From Anaspis maculata (taxonomy: Eukaryota > Arthropoda > Insecta > Coleoptera > Scraptiidae), in the NCBI GenBank assembly GCA_949128115.1, contig OX421967.1, positions 61,578,855 to 61,642,854 on the forward strand: DNA of 64,000 nt, written 5' to 3'. The position numbers were made by a program, and so were the translations under genes. A model generated the notes under the pieces. The model searched no databases. It was not told the DNA's origin and was given only the letters and a program-made list of their open reading frames with translations. How positions within the stretch are numbered: position 1 is the first letter of the stretch; every line of letters starts with the position of its first letter. Below are positions 20,880-31,195 of the stretch, one piece after another.

Positions 20880-21891
20880 AAAACATGGAATGCAAGTTTC
20901 TAGAAATTCTGTAGAAATTTTCGGAACTCCCTAGAAGTTCTCAGAAACCCTTAGAAATCTTCAGAACTTCCAATTATTCTTTTACAAATCTTTGAAAATC
21001 CTGAAACTTCTAATGAAAGCCTCAAAAAGTTCCTGAAAATCCCATACAAATCGTCAGGAGTCTTCAGAAATCCCGTAGGAATTTTGAGTCCGTAAAAGTC
21101 CCGCAGAGATTTTGGAAATCGCATCTCCAGAAATTCTTCGAAAATCTCGTGAAAATCTCCAGAAAGCCCCAAAAATCTCATGCAAATCTCTGTGAATCCC
21201 TAGAAATCCCTAAAAAGCTTCCAGCCTTCTAGAAATTCCTAGAAACCGTGGAAATAAAAAAATATACCAGGAAACTATTGCTCTACTTCAGGAGTCTTTG
21301 GGAAATTTTAGAATTGTCTCGAAATCTTTGGAAATTCCATACGGACCTTTGAAAATCCCTAGAAATCCGGTAGTAATTTTTAAAAAACTTTTAGAAATCC
21401 TCGGAAATCCGCAGAGATCCGCGGAATCCGCAAGTCAAAATAATCCTGTAAGAGTCCCCAGAAATCACTAGGGATCTTGTTGAAGCTTTTGGAAGCCCGA
21501 TGAATTTCCAGAAATCTGGAACAATCGCGTCGAAAACTCTACAAAATCCGTATAGAAATATTCAGAAATTCGTAGAAATTTCGTAAAGATATTCAGAAAT
21601 CCCTAGAAATTTTGAACGAATCTTCAGAAGCCCCTGAAGATTCCGCAGAAGTCTTCAAAAGTCCCAAGAAATTCTCACAAGAATCCTCATGGATCTCGTA
21701 AATATTTTTAGAAATCACGTGGAATCCTCGGAAGTCCCGAAAACTTTTCCCAAAATCTTTTACAAATCTCAAGTGGTCCTTAGATTGTCTTGGGAATCTT
21801 TGGAAATTCCGTGCGGATCTTTGAAAGTCCCCAGAAATCCGGTAGTGATTCTTTAGAAACTTCTAGGAATCTTTGGGAATCCGCAAGAATC
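20880..21891 (+). repeat. GAAATCCCTAGAAATC-type ~11-bp tandem repeat, left part
   Basis: Words like TAGAAATTCC, CAGAAATCCC and GGAAATCTTTGG follow every 10-12 bp. Longer landmarks (AATCCTGTAAGAGTCCCC, ATCTTGTTGAAGCTTTTGG, AAGATATTCAGAAATCC) recur to the right of the foldback insertion near 24,908-26,390, so the two sides once formed one array with units of roughly 470-550 bp. Confidence 0.85.
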
Positions 21892-21903
21892 AAGTCGAAG
21901 GGA

Positions 21904-22050
21904 GTCGGACAACTCATCGACACCCAACTCATCGACAAGACAACTCGCCGACAGGACAACTCACCGACAGGAAAACTCATCGACAGGACAACTCGCCGAC
22001 AGGACAACTCGCCGACAGGACAACTCGCCGACGCGACAATTAATTAAAGG
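21904..22050 (+). repeat. 16-bp tandem repeat forming the foldback left terminus
   Basis: About nine copies of a CAACTCGCCGACAGGA-type unit, with CATCGACA variants, lie immediately inside the left end. The complementary set is at 24,785-24,893 and reads TGTCGATGAGTTGTC. These terminal repeats are the most similar part of the two arms. Confidence 0.88.
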
Positions 22051-22079
22051 TGCTGGGACAATTCTTCGCGCGGACAATT

Positions 22080-23437
22080 CTTCACACCAGGGGGCCACAT
22101 AGGGCTCTGAGAAGCCTAATAAGGCACAAAGGAGCTTTCTAAGATTCCAGAAACTTTGAGAAATCAGAAGGGGGCACCTGGTCTGCTAACGATGTGTTAA
22201 GTGAAAACACAAGGGGGCTCGATAGGACTCGAAACGATACTTGAAGATACAAGGGGGCTCAGTAGGGCTTAAAACGCTACAATGTAGACACAAGAAAAGG
22301 GAGGCCTCTAAAAATCGGACAAAGGCCTGGCGGGGTTCACTGGGGCCCCGTAGAACTTTGACCAACACATAAAGACTAAGAGGAGCTAGCTAGAGCTTGG
22401 AAAACCGACACGTTAAAAAAAAAGGGCTCAGCAGGACTACATATAAAACATAAAGACACAGGGGGGCCACATAGGGCTTTGAAAAATCTAATATGGTACA
22501 AAGGAGCTTTCTAAGATACCAGAAACATCGAGAAGTCAAAAGGGGGTGACCGGGTCTGCAAACTATAATTGAAGACACAAGGGCGCTCAATAGGGCTCCA
22601 AATGGTACTTGAAGATACAAGGAGGCTTAGTAAGGCTTGAAATGCTTCAATGTAGACACAAGAGAGGAGAGGCCTCTAAGAATCGGACAAAGGCCTGGCG
22701 GAGTTTACAGGGGCTCCAAATGACACTTGGGGACTCAAGGGGACCCCGTAGAACTTTGACCAACACATAAAGACTTACAGGAGCCAACTAGAGCTTGGAA
22801 AAGTAACACTCCGAAAAAAGGGGTCAGCAGGGCTACAAATTAAACATAAAGACACAGGGGGGCCACATAGGGCTTTGAGAAACCTAATATGGCACAAAGG
22901 AGCTTTCTAAGATTCCAGAAACATCGAGAAGTCAAAAGGGGGTAATCGAGTTCGCAAACGATAATTGAAGACACAAGGGGGCTCAATAGGACTCCAAACG
23001 GTACTTGAAGATACAAGGGGACTCAGTAGGGTTTGAAACGCTTCAATGTAGACACAAGAGAGGAGATTCCTCTGAAAATCGGACGATGGTCTGGCGGGGT
23101 TCACTGGGGCTCCAAATGACACTTGAGGACACGAGGGGGCCCCGTAGAACTTTAACCAACTCATAAAGATTAACAGGAGCTTCGACAGGAGCTAACTAAA
23201 GCTTGAAAAACTTACACATTGGAAAAGGGCGCTAAGTAAGGCCACAGATGAAACATAAAGACACATGGGGGCCACATAGGGCTTTGAAGAACCCAATATG
23301 ACACAAAAGAGCTCACTAAGATTCCAGAAACATCGAGAAGTCGAAAGGGGGTAACCGGGTCTGCAAACAATAATTGAAGACACAAGAGGGCTCACTAGAG
23401 CTCCAAACGGTACATTAATATACAAGGGGGCTCAGTA
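22080..23437 (+). repeat. Left arm of foldback: AAGGGGGCTCA repeats
   Basis: The arm repeats ACACAAGGGGGCTC, TAGGGCTCCAAACGGTACTTG and GACACAGGGGGGCCACATAGG (each under 22 bases; the first two shown as types) in a higher-order unit of ~400 bp: the GGGGGCCACATAGGGCT landmark occurs near 22,086, 22,463, 22,858 and 23,267. Right-arm equivalents are the complement (AGCCCTACTGAGCCCCCTTG type). Confidence 0.85.
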
Positions 23438-23449
23438 TACAGTATACAG

Positions 23450-24780
23450 TCTTCATGTGTTGGTCAAAGTTCTACGGGGCCCCCTCGTGTCCCCAAATGT
23501 CATTTGTAGTTCCAGTAAGCCCCGCCAGGCCGTCGTCCGATTTTTAGAGGCCTCTTTTCTCTTGTGTCCACATTGAAGCGGTTCAAGCCTTACTGAGCCC
23601 CCTTGTATCTTCAATTATTGTTTACAAACCAGGTGACCCCCTCCTGATTTCTCGAAGTTTCTGGAATCTTAGAAATCTCCTTTGTGCCTTGTTAGGTTTC
23701 TTAGAGCCCTTTGTGGGCCTCCTCTGTCTTTATGTTTCATCTGTAGCCCTGCTGAGCCCCATTACATAATGTGTTAGTTTTCCAATCTCTAGTTAGCTTC
23801 TGTTAGTCTTAATGTGTTGGTCAAAGTTCTACGGGGCCCCCTTGTGTCTTCAAGTGTCATTTAGGGCCCCAGTGAGCCCCGCCAGGCCTCCGTCTGATTC
23901 TTAGAGGCCTCTCCTCTCTTGTGTCTAAATTGAAGTGTTTCAAGCCCCATTGAGCTCCCTTGTATCTTGAAGTATCGTTTGGAGCCCTACTGAGCCCCCT
24001 TGTGTCTTCAATTATCGTTTGCAGACCAGGTTTCTCCCTCAAGATTTCTCGATGTTTCTGGAATCTAAGAAAGCTTCTTTGTGTCTTATCAGGTTTCCAA
24101 GAGCCCTATGTGGCCCCCTGTGTCCTTATGTTTTATTTGTAGCCCTGCTGAGCCCCTTCTTACACTGTCTTAGTTTTTGAAGCTCTGGTCAGCTCCTATG
24201 AGTCTTTATGTGTTGGTCGAATATCTACAGGGCTCCCCGAGCTCCCTTTCTGTCTCGAAATGTTATTTGGAGCCCTAGTGAGCCCCGCCAGGCCTTCTCC
24301 CAATTATAAGAATCCTATCCTCACTGATATCTACACTAAGGTGTTTCAAACCCTGCTGAGCTCCCTTGTATCTTCAAGTATCGTTTGGAGCCTTGATGAT
24401 CCCCCTTGTGTCTACAACTGTCGTTTGGAGCCCCGGTGACCCCCTTCTGATCTCTCGATATTTCTGACATCTTAGAAAGCTCCCTTGTGCCTTTCCAGGT
24501 TTCTCAGAGCCCTATTAGGCCCTCCTGTGACTTTATGTGTCATTTGGAGCCCCAGTGAGCCCCATCAGTCTTTCTTGCGATATATACAGCTTTATCCTCT
24601 CTTGGTCTACATTGTAGTGGTTTAGGCCCTGCTAAGCACCCTTGTGTCTACATTTTGGCAATTTGAGCTCTGCTAGCCCCCTTGTGTCTTAAAGTATCGT
24701 TGAGGGCCTTAGTGAGCCCTGTCAGGTCTTCCTGTGATATTCAGAGTCCCATCCTCCCTTGTGTATACATTATAGGATTC
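23450..24780 (-). repeat. Right arm of foldback, inverted copy of the left arm
   Basis: GTGTTGGTCAAAGTTCTACG, GAGCCCCGCCAGGCC, CACATTGAAG and TTCTCGAAGTTTCTGG follow in the reversed order of the left arm's complement. Similarity is clear throughout but broken by substitutions and small indels, so the arms are old copies or were not kept identical. Confidence 0.83.
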
Positions 24781-24784
24781 AAAG

Positions 24785-24893
24785 TCGGCGAGTTCTCCTG
24801 TCGATTAGTTGTCTTGTCGATGAGTTGTCTTGTCTATGAGTTGGGTGTCGGTGAGTTGTCCTGTCGATGAGTTGTGCGTCGATAAGTTGTACC
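24785..24893 (-). repeat. 16-bp tandem repeat forming the foldback right terminus
   Basis: TGTCGATGAGTTGTC(T/C)(T/C)-type units are the complement of the left-end repeat. Fewer copies are present than on the left. Confidence 0.85.
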
Positions 24894-24907
24894 AAACCCA
24901 AGTCGAA

Positions 24908-26385
24908 ATGATCCTGTGAAATGGAAAAAAAAACTATGGAAATTCCTACAAAATCCGTAGAAATATTCAGAAATCTTTGAAAATTTGTGAAGATATCCAC
25001 AAATCCCTATTGATTTTTAACGAATCTTTAGAAGCCCCTGGAGATCCAGTGAAAGTCTTCAAAACTCCCGAGAACTTCTCACAAGAGTCCTCAGGAATCT
25101 TGTAAATATTTTCAGAAATCACGTAGACTCTTGAGAAGTCCCAAACACTTTTTCAAAAATATTCTAGAAATCTCGAGTGATCCCCAGATTGTCTGAGAAA
25201 TCTTTGGAAATTCCATACGGATCTTTGGAAGTCCCTAGAAATCCGTTAGTGATTCCCAAAAAACTTCTAGAGATCCTTGGAAATCCGCAAGAATCAAGTC
25301 GAAATGATCCTGTGAGAATCACCAGAGATCTCCAGGGATCTTGTTCAAGCTTTTAGAAGCCTCATGATTTTTCTGAAATCTGAAGCAATCGTGTCCAAAA
25401 CTATGGAAGTTTCTTCAAAATCCGTGGAAATATTCAGAAATCCTTAGAAATTTCGTGAAGATATTCAGAAAAAATTGGGAATTTTGAACGAATCTTCAGA
25501 AGTCCTTGGAGATCCCGTGGAAGTCTTCAAGAGTTCCAAGAATTTCTCACAGGAATCCTCAGGAATCTCGTAAATATTTTTAGAAATCATGTAGAATCTT
25601 CAGAAGTCACAAAAAACTTTTTAATTTTATTTTTTCAAATCCCAAGTAATCCGTAGATTGTTGTAGAAATCTTTGGAAATTCCATATGGATCTTTGTGAC
25701 ACCCTAGAAATCCGGTAGTGATTCTTGAAGAACTTCTAGAAATCCTTGGAAATCCGCAAGAACTAAGTCAGAATGATCCTGTGAGAATCATCAGAAATCT
25801 CTAGGGATCTTGTTGAAGCTTTTGGAAGCCTCATGGATTTCCAGAAATCTGAACCAATCGTGTCGACAGCTATGGAAATTCCTACAAAATCCGTATAGAA
25901 ATATTCAGAAATCATTGGAAATTTTGTGAAGATATTCAGGAATCCCCAGAAATTTTGAACGAATCTTCAGAAGTCCTTGGAGATCCCGTAGAATTCTTCA
26001 GAAGTCCCAAGAAGTTCTCACAATAATCCTCCGGAACCTTGTAGATATATATATATATAAATAATTTATTCAAATAAAATAAATTAACACCTTTCTATAT
26101 AAAATAGATTGCCTAAGACAAAGGATACCGCATATTTATAGAAATCACGTAGAATCTTCAGAAATCCCAGAAACTTATTCAAAAATGAAAGAAATCTCAA
26201 GTAATCCCCAGATTGTCTTAGAAATCTTTGGAAATTCCATACGGATCTTTGGAAGTCCCTGGAAATCCGGTAGTGATTATTGAAAAACTTCTAGAAATCC
26301 TTGAAAATCCGCAAGAATCAAGTTGAAATGATCCTGTGGGATCACCAGAAATCTCTAGGGATCTTGTTGGAGCTTTTGTAAGCCT
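24908..26385 (+). repeat. GAAATCC-type tandem repeat, middle part of element 3
   Basis: The landmark GATCCTGTG occurs at about 24,909, 25,308, 25,776 and 26,329 (399, 468 and 553 bp apart). The first interval is short because ~90 bp are missing after the first landmark; the last is long because an A/T-rich insertion lies at 26,044-26,131. Shared order: GAAATGATCCTGTGAGAATC, ATCTTGTTGAAGCTTTTGG, AAAATCCGTAGAAATATTCAG, given here as types. Confidence 0.85.
26044..26131 (-). mobile_element. Possible 3' tail of a non-LTR retrotransposon
   Basis: An ~88-bp A/T-rich segment interrupts one GAAATCC unit; sister units read straight through (TCTTGTAAATATTTTCAG). On the minus strand it reads CCTTTGTCTTAGGCAATCTA, then an A/T-rich part with GAATAAATTATTTATATATA, resembling a LINE 3' untranslated end with an AATAAA signal and a simple-repeat tail. 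No target duplication could be fixed because both sides are A/T rich. Confidence 0.4.
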
Positions 26386-27055
26386 CCTTCTGAAAATTTT
26401 GAAGGTTCTTTTGGAAATTTTTAGATTGCTACAAAGTATTCAAGGTTCTCAAAAGATTTTCACGGGGTTTCCAAGGAATTCCAACAAATTTGTATTGATC
26501 TTTTCAAAAATTTCTAGAGATTTGTCAGGATTTTTCAACAATTCGAGGAATTTTTGAAGATTTTTGAAGATTTCTACAAGATCTCCAGTGATGAATGAAG
26601 TTTCATAGAGAAAAAATTCTCAACATCTCTACGGGATTTCTAGTAATTTCTCAATATTTCTACAAGGTCTTGGAAAACCAGAGATCTGGGGATTCCTAAA
26701 TTCTACGGGAACTCAAGGGATTTCTTAAGATTTCTACGGAAATTCGAGGGATCTCTCAAGGTCTCTACGGAATTACTTTTAATATTTCTAGAAGATTCCT
26801 GGGGTGTTTCAGAGATTTCTACGAGATTTTTGAGAATTTCTTTGGATTTCTACAGAATTTTAGACGACTTTCATGGGAATTTCTATGGATTTTGAGAATC
26901 GTAAGCGGGATCCTGAAAATTCGTATGGATTTTCTTCTAAAAATGCTCTGACACCTTCTATGAATTTTCGAAGATTTCTACGGGACTCTCGAAAGTTTTC
27001 AAGAGATTTTATAGGTATGTAGGGATTTCTAAAGATTTTTGAGAATCAAATTCTG
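26386..27055 (-). repeat. GAAATCC-type repeat in inverted orientation, right part of element 3
   Basis: From about 26,386 the words appear as complements (GATTTCTACGGGATTTC, AGATTTCTACGGAAATTC). Element 3 therefore has its own internal inversion, with opposing arrays near both ends, separate from the foldback inside it. Confidence 0.8.
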
Positions 27056-27236
27056 CATTTTGAAAATTGAAATACTTTTCCCGAAAATGTATTTTATAAG
27101 TACATAGAATACAAAATACCAGCTATCTGAACTATACCAAAATACAATATAAAAATACTTGTCAATCGAATGTATTCGAATACAAAATACAAAATACTGA
27201 AATGTATTTTGAATACCGTCCAGCCCTGGCGGCAAC

Positions 27237-28076
27237 ATGGTGCTGGGGAGAGGCGACCGAAAAAAAAAATCAAAACGCAAGCTTTAGAGCTCGCCGACCC
27301 AAACGTAATTGTGATGTACGTTCAAATAGCTTCGGGGGTGGGCCGTAAGGTGGCGCTGGACCATTTCTATTCAGTCTAGCTAATATCGGACGCGCTCTCT
27401 CTCTCCCGCCCCCCAATCCCAAACAAAGTCCAAAGGATAATCCAAAGGACGCTGCCGCCGCCGCCACCTGAGATATATATTAAATGTTGCGATGACGAAC
27501 CTTCGGGGTCCATTTCTGTACGTTTACGAACAGTAGTTGCAGCAGCCTCGAGAAATTTCGACCGCTCACCTGGAACAACAAGACAAACACATTAGTTTCC
27601 AGTCGGTTACGCGCTAGGTATTAAATATGTTTAGATACCCACACACAACATTGTGGCCAGCTAACAGAACCGGAGGGATGGGGTTCGGGGGGAAGTGGGA
27701 GGTGTGGGAAAGCGAACATTCGAATGGCAATTAATTAATTAATTCCGACAGCAGTCGGAGATGCAAAGCATTTTGCGCTTAATTAGCTGGAAATGTTTGC
27801 GGGTAGGTGTATATACCTGACTGTATGGGAAATTCTGAGGGTGTTCCCGAATTATTCACGTTTTATTGGTCAGACGCGCAACAATATAAGAAAAAGTCGT
27901 GACGAAAACAAGACGGAATTGAAATGGCGCGTATTCCATTGCGTCAGTCGAGGTGTACAAATGATGATTGGGCAGCAAATTGCCATGTAATACGTCTCAG
28001 AAACGCTTACGTGCTACCATATTTTGATCAGCTTCAATCCAACGTCAACTTGTTTTTGGCGCTTTCAATTACTCAA
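27237..28076. other. Non-repetitive island with a minus-strand splice-like site
   Basis: Unique sequence with a CCGCCGCCGCCACC run (27,452-27,468), an (AT)n patch, and TTAATTAATTAATTAATT near 27,731. The splice-like site at 27,480-27,592 is listed separately. A plus-strand frame at 27,793-27,990 and another at 27,924-28,205 have no recognisable domain. Confidence 0.5.
27480..27592 (-). promoter_or_regulatory. Candidate recursive splice site or terminal exon
   Basis: On the minus strand a tract TGTGTTTGTCTTGTTGTTCCAG (from 27,591 to 27,570; mostly T/C and T/G) ends in CAG and is followed directly by GTGAGC, a strong donor: the recursive splice-site layout. Read instead as an exon, 27,569 down to 27,480 stays open for 29 codons (VSGRNFSRLLQLLFVNVQKW at its start) to a TAA. 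The peptide is not recognised. The site shares strand and form with the one at 2,438, 25 kb downstream in minus-strand direction. RNA evidence is absent. Confidence 0.45.
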
Positions 28077-28094
28077 TACGAACATTCGAAACAA
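28077..28094 (+). repeat. Left copy of an 18-bp direct repeat
   Basis: TACGAACATTCGAAACAA is repeated exactly at 33,669-33,686. The two copies enclose 5.6 kb that is mostly transposon-derived. An 18-bp exact match at this distance is unlikely by chance and could be a target duplication or a recombination scar. Confidence 0.7.
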
Positions 28095-28205
28095 CTGGTA
28101 TTTGAACAATATATCATGCTTATGACAATTACTTTTGTCACTAATGGAACTCTGAGAAGGTCCGAAAGACACCAGGAAAACCCAGCACAGGAACATCGGG
28201 AGTAG

Positions 28206-28348
28206 GTGGTGGGTCACTTGGACCTGGAAACCAGCTATCTGGGTCACGTGAGACCGTGGGAGCTTCCTGGATACCGTGGGAAGACAACCAAGCCGTGCAG
28301 AAGACATCCAGTAAGTGTGAGAGGCGTCTTCAAAAGTGAGTTTAAAAA
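28206..28348 (-). mobile_element. Left fragment of an older inverted copy of the family-1 interior
   Basis: GGGTCACTTGGACCTGG, CCAGCTATCTGGGTCACG, CTGGATACCGTGG and AAGCCGTGCAGA are, in order, the complement of element 1 at 19,835-19,935. The fragment stops at the duplication CCTAAA(A)GG where element 2 is inserted and resumes at 30,413. The terminal inverted repeat expected to its left is absent. Confidence 0.82.
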
Positions 28349-28357
28349 CCTAAAAGG

Positions 28358-30412
28358 CAGGGCCGGGCCTAGCAGGCGTGCAGTGCGTGCCCGCACGCAG
28401 GCGGCAAGTCATAGGGGCGGCAATCTATAATAAAATTGAATTTCAAGTTAAGTTTCAATTTGAGTTCCTCCAGAATATGGACTTTCAATTGGGGTCTCAA
28501 AAAAGTCTTTTCTGTGACTCAATGCTCCGGAACTCTCCTGCCAAGTTCCTCAGAAGTTTCTTGGAAATTCTTTGGAATTCCCTCAGTTTCCTTGAAAATG
28601 TCCGATTCCCCTTCAGGTCCTTCAACTTGTACAAAAAAAGATCATCTCTTCGTCTGGATTTTCCAAAGTTCCTCTACTTGATAACTCCAAAGTACTTCTG
28701 CCTTTACTTCTAGAAGTCTGCTTTGCTGAACTCGTTCGGAGTTTTTCTGGGCTTCTTCAAGATTTCTTGGAATTCCTCAGAATTAGTCCTCGGAATATGG
28801 ACTTTCAGTCGAGGTCCCAAGGAAACTCTTTTTTGTTACTCAATGTTCCGGAGCTCTTCTGCCAAGCTACTCGAAATTATTCGGAGTTTCCTCAGAGTTT
28901 CCTTGAAAATTCTAGGTTCCCCTTGACGTCCTCCAACTTGTACAAAATAGATCACTTTCACGTCTGAATTTTCCAAAGTTCTCCTACTTGGTACCTCCAA
29001 AGTTTTTCTGACTTTATTCCTTAGAAATCCTTTTGCTGAGCTCGTTCAGAGTTCCTATGGGCTTTTGCAAAATTCCCCGGAACTCCTCCAGAATATGGAC
29101 TTTCAATTGATGTCCCAAGGGAATTTTTTTCCGACTCAATTTATCGCAGGAGTTTTCCCGAGTTCCCAAAAGTTCTTGCTGAGCTTTTTCTGAAGCTCCC
29201 TCAGACCTTCTGATAGGAACTTGAGACCCTTGGGGTTTTTCAATTTGTACCAAATACAAAAGAGATTATTTTAGCGGCGGAATCCTCGAAGTTGCTCTAC
29301 TGAGTTCCTTCGAAGTTGACTTGTGTTTTTCAGGATTCCTTGGAGTCTCTCAGGGTTTCCCTAGAGTATTGAGTTTATTTTGATGGAATATAATCGCCTA
29401 ACTTGCACAACGCAGGTTCTTTACCCGACTTAATTCCACGCGATTCCCTTGCTGAGTTCAAAGTTCCCCCAAAATTCCTTGGAATTTCCCGGGGTTTCTC
29501 TGCCGAGCTCTCCAGTGGGCTTTTCTGGATTTCTCTGGAATCCTCTTGGTCTTTCTTCCAACATATTGAGTTCCAGACTTTTCAGCGTGCACTACAGAGT
29601 TCACCTTCGCGACTAAATTCCCCCAATTTCTCTGCCGAGTACGTCCAGTACCTACCTTAGAGATTAAAGCTCATCCAGACTTCTCTGTTGAGTTCACCCA
29701 GGGTAACTATGAAATTCCCGGAATTCCTTGGAGTTCCCCAAAGTTTCTCTAAAATATCTAATTTGATTGGCCCAAGATTCTTCAACTTGTTCAAAAATTT
29801 TTGTTTTCCAAAGGGGTCATTTTTGCAACTGAATTCCCCGGAAGTTCTTTGCCGAGTTCATCCAGAATTCCTCTTAGTTTCTCCAGAATTCCTCGGAGTT
29901 ACCCAAAGCTTCCTGCAATATTCATTTTGTTTCGCCTTCGCGTTCTTTGCCTTGTTCCAAATTTTATATTCTTCAAAAGAGGTCACCTTTTGACTGAATT
30001 CCCCGTAAGTTCTTTATCAAGTTCATCGAGAGCTCCTTTGCATTTCTCCAGAATTCTTTGGAGTTGCTCAAAGTTTCCCTGGAATAATTATTTTGATTCG
30101 CCTCAATGTTTCTCAAGTTGTTCAAAATTTCATAGTCTTCAAAGTGGTCACTTTGCGGTTGAAATCCCCGGAATTTCTCCGCTAAACTCATCCAGAATTC
30201 CTTCCCAGATGGCTGGTTCCCAGGTCCAAGTGACCCATTACCCGAGGCCGGGCCTAGCAGGCGGTAAGTCATAGGGGCGGCAATTTAATAATAAAGTTGA
30301 ATTTCACAGGATTCTTTTTACTCCCGCATTTGGGGAGAGTCTCCACTGCCGGTAAGGGGGGCGGCAATTATTTGTTGGCACGCAGGCGGCAAATAGGCCA
30401 GGCCCGGCCCTG
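28358..30412 (+). mobile_element. hAT-like non-autonomous element 2, 2,055 bp, nested
   Basis: It starts CAGGGCCGGGCCTAGCAGGC and ends AGGCCAGGCCCGGCCCTG as element 1 does. Flanks are CCTAAAAGG (28,349-28,357) and CCTAAAGG (30,413-30,420), the same target with one extra A on the left. Removing it joins the older inverted copy into the continuous sequence expected from the complement of element 1 near 19,800. Compared with element 1 it has three rather than five AATATGGAC units and lacks the unique piece corresponding to 19,835-19,895. No transposase frame exists; the 157-codon plus-strand frame at 29,801-30,274 is repeat translation. Confidence 0.9.
28440..30200 (+). repeat. Internal tandem repeats of hAT-like element 2
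   Basis: Units begin near 28,475, 28,792 and 29,090 (AATATGGACTTTCA landmark, ~300 bp apart), followed by ~163-bp units marked by TTTGATT(C/G)GCC near 29,763, 29,926 (TTTGTTTCGCC) and 30,093. The order is the same as in element 1, so the tandem structure predates the separation of the two copies. Confidence 0.83.
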
Positions 30413-31195
30413 CCTAAAGGTGGATCTAAATAAATATTCCAGGTAAACTTTGGGTAGCTCCGAGGAATTCTAGAGAAACGCAAAGGAACTCTCGACGAAC
30501 TCGGCAAAGAGCTTTCGGGATTCAGTCGCAGAGGTGAACTCTTTGAAGGATATGAAGTTTGGCACAAGGCAAAGAACGCAAACGCGAAACAAAATGAATA
30601 TTCCAGGAAGCTTTGGGTAACTCCGAGGAATTTTGGAGAAAATCAGAGGAGTTCTGAATTAACTTGGCAAATGACTTCCGGGAAATTCAGTCGCAAAAGT
30701 GACTTCTTTGGAAACTTTAAAATTTGGATCAAGTTGGAGAACCTTGAGACGAATCAGAATAATTATTTCAGGGAAACTTTGAGGGACTCCAAGGAATTCT
30801 AGAGAAACGCAAGGGAACTCTGGATGATATCGGCAAAGAACTTTTGGGGAATTCGACTTCAAAAGTGACCTCTTCAAAGAATATAAAATTTCAATGAAGC
30901 TGAAGAACCTGAAGACGAATCAAAATTAATTTACCAGGGAAATTTTGGGCAGCTAAAAAAAATTCTGGAGAAACTCAAAGGAACTTTGGATGGTCTTTGC
31001 AAAGTAACTCCGGAAAATTTAGTTGCAAAAGTGACCTCTCTGGAAAATACAAAATTTGGAGTTAGTTGAAACACCTAAAAGTAAATCAAAATTGATATTT
31101 TTGGGGAACTTTGAAGAAATTTGATAAATTCTGGAGAAACTCAAAGGAACTCTGGATGATCTTGGTGAAAAAAACTCCGGTGAATTCAGTTTGGA

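Larger units (their letters stand above)
21900..24899 (+). mobile_element. 3.0-kb foldback element inside element 3
   Basis: Ends are GGGAGTCGGACAACTCATCG on the left and, complemented, GGGTTTGGTACAACTTATCG on the right, flanked by a perfect 8-bp duplication AAGTCGAA (21,892-21,899 and 24,900-24,907). The uninterrupted sequence is seen in sister repeats at 25,296-25,316 and, with one change, 26,314-26,334. Each end carries a ~16-bp tandem repeat (GACAACTCGCCGACAG) over ~110-150 bp, then ~1.4 kb of inverted-repeat arm. Arms meet near 23,437-23,450 (CAGTATACAGTATACAG). Tandem-repeat termini and arms filling almost the whole element resemble Drosophila foldback elements, though those make 9-bp duplications. 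No transposase is encoded. Confidence 0.85.
20812..27228 (+). mobile_element. CAGGGCTGG hAT-like element 3, 6,417 bp with nested insertions
   Basis: The left end CAGGGCTGGGCAAAATACTT and the right end GTATTTTGAATACCGTCCAGCCCTG are inverted relatives (right end given in two parts, GTATTTTGAATACCG and TCCAGCCCTG). Both ends are followed inward by A/T-rich AATACAAAATAC-type sequence. Flanking 8-mers are ACGGCAAC (20,804-20,811) and GCGGCAAC (27,229-27,236), a 7-of-8 match, consistent with a hAT target duplication that has mutated once. The interior has no transposase frame. It is filled with GAAATCC-type tandem repeats, a 3.0-kb foldback element and a short LINE-like tail. Without the foldback the element would be about 3.4 kb. 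Confidence 0.82.

Noticed and set aside
22080..24780. Assembly artefact (false palindrome) instead of a real foldback element
   Set aside because: The arms differ at many positions and the element has its own perfect 8-bp duplication with two intact sister target sites, which an assembly error would not create.
29801..30274. 157-codon plus-strand reading frame, the longest uninterrupted frame in the window
   Set aside because: It lies inside element 2 and is a Ser/Phe/Leu-rich translation of the ~163-bp repeats. A similar but broken frame occurs in element 1, and no domain is visible.
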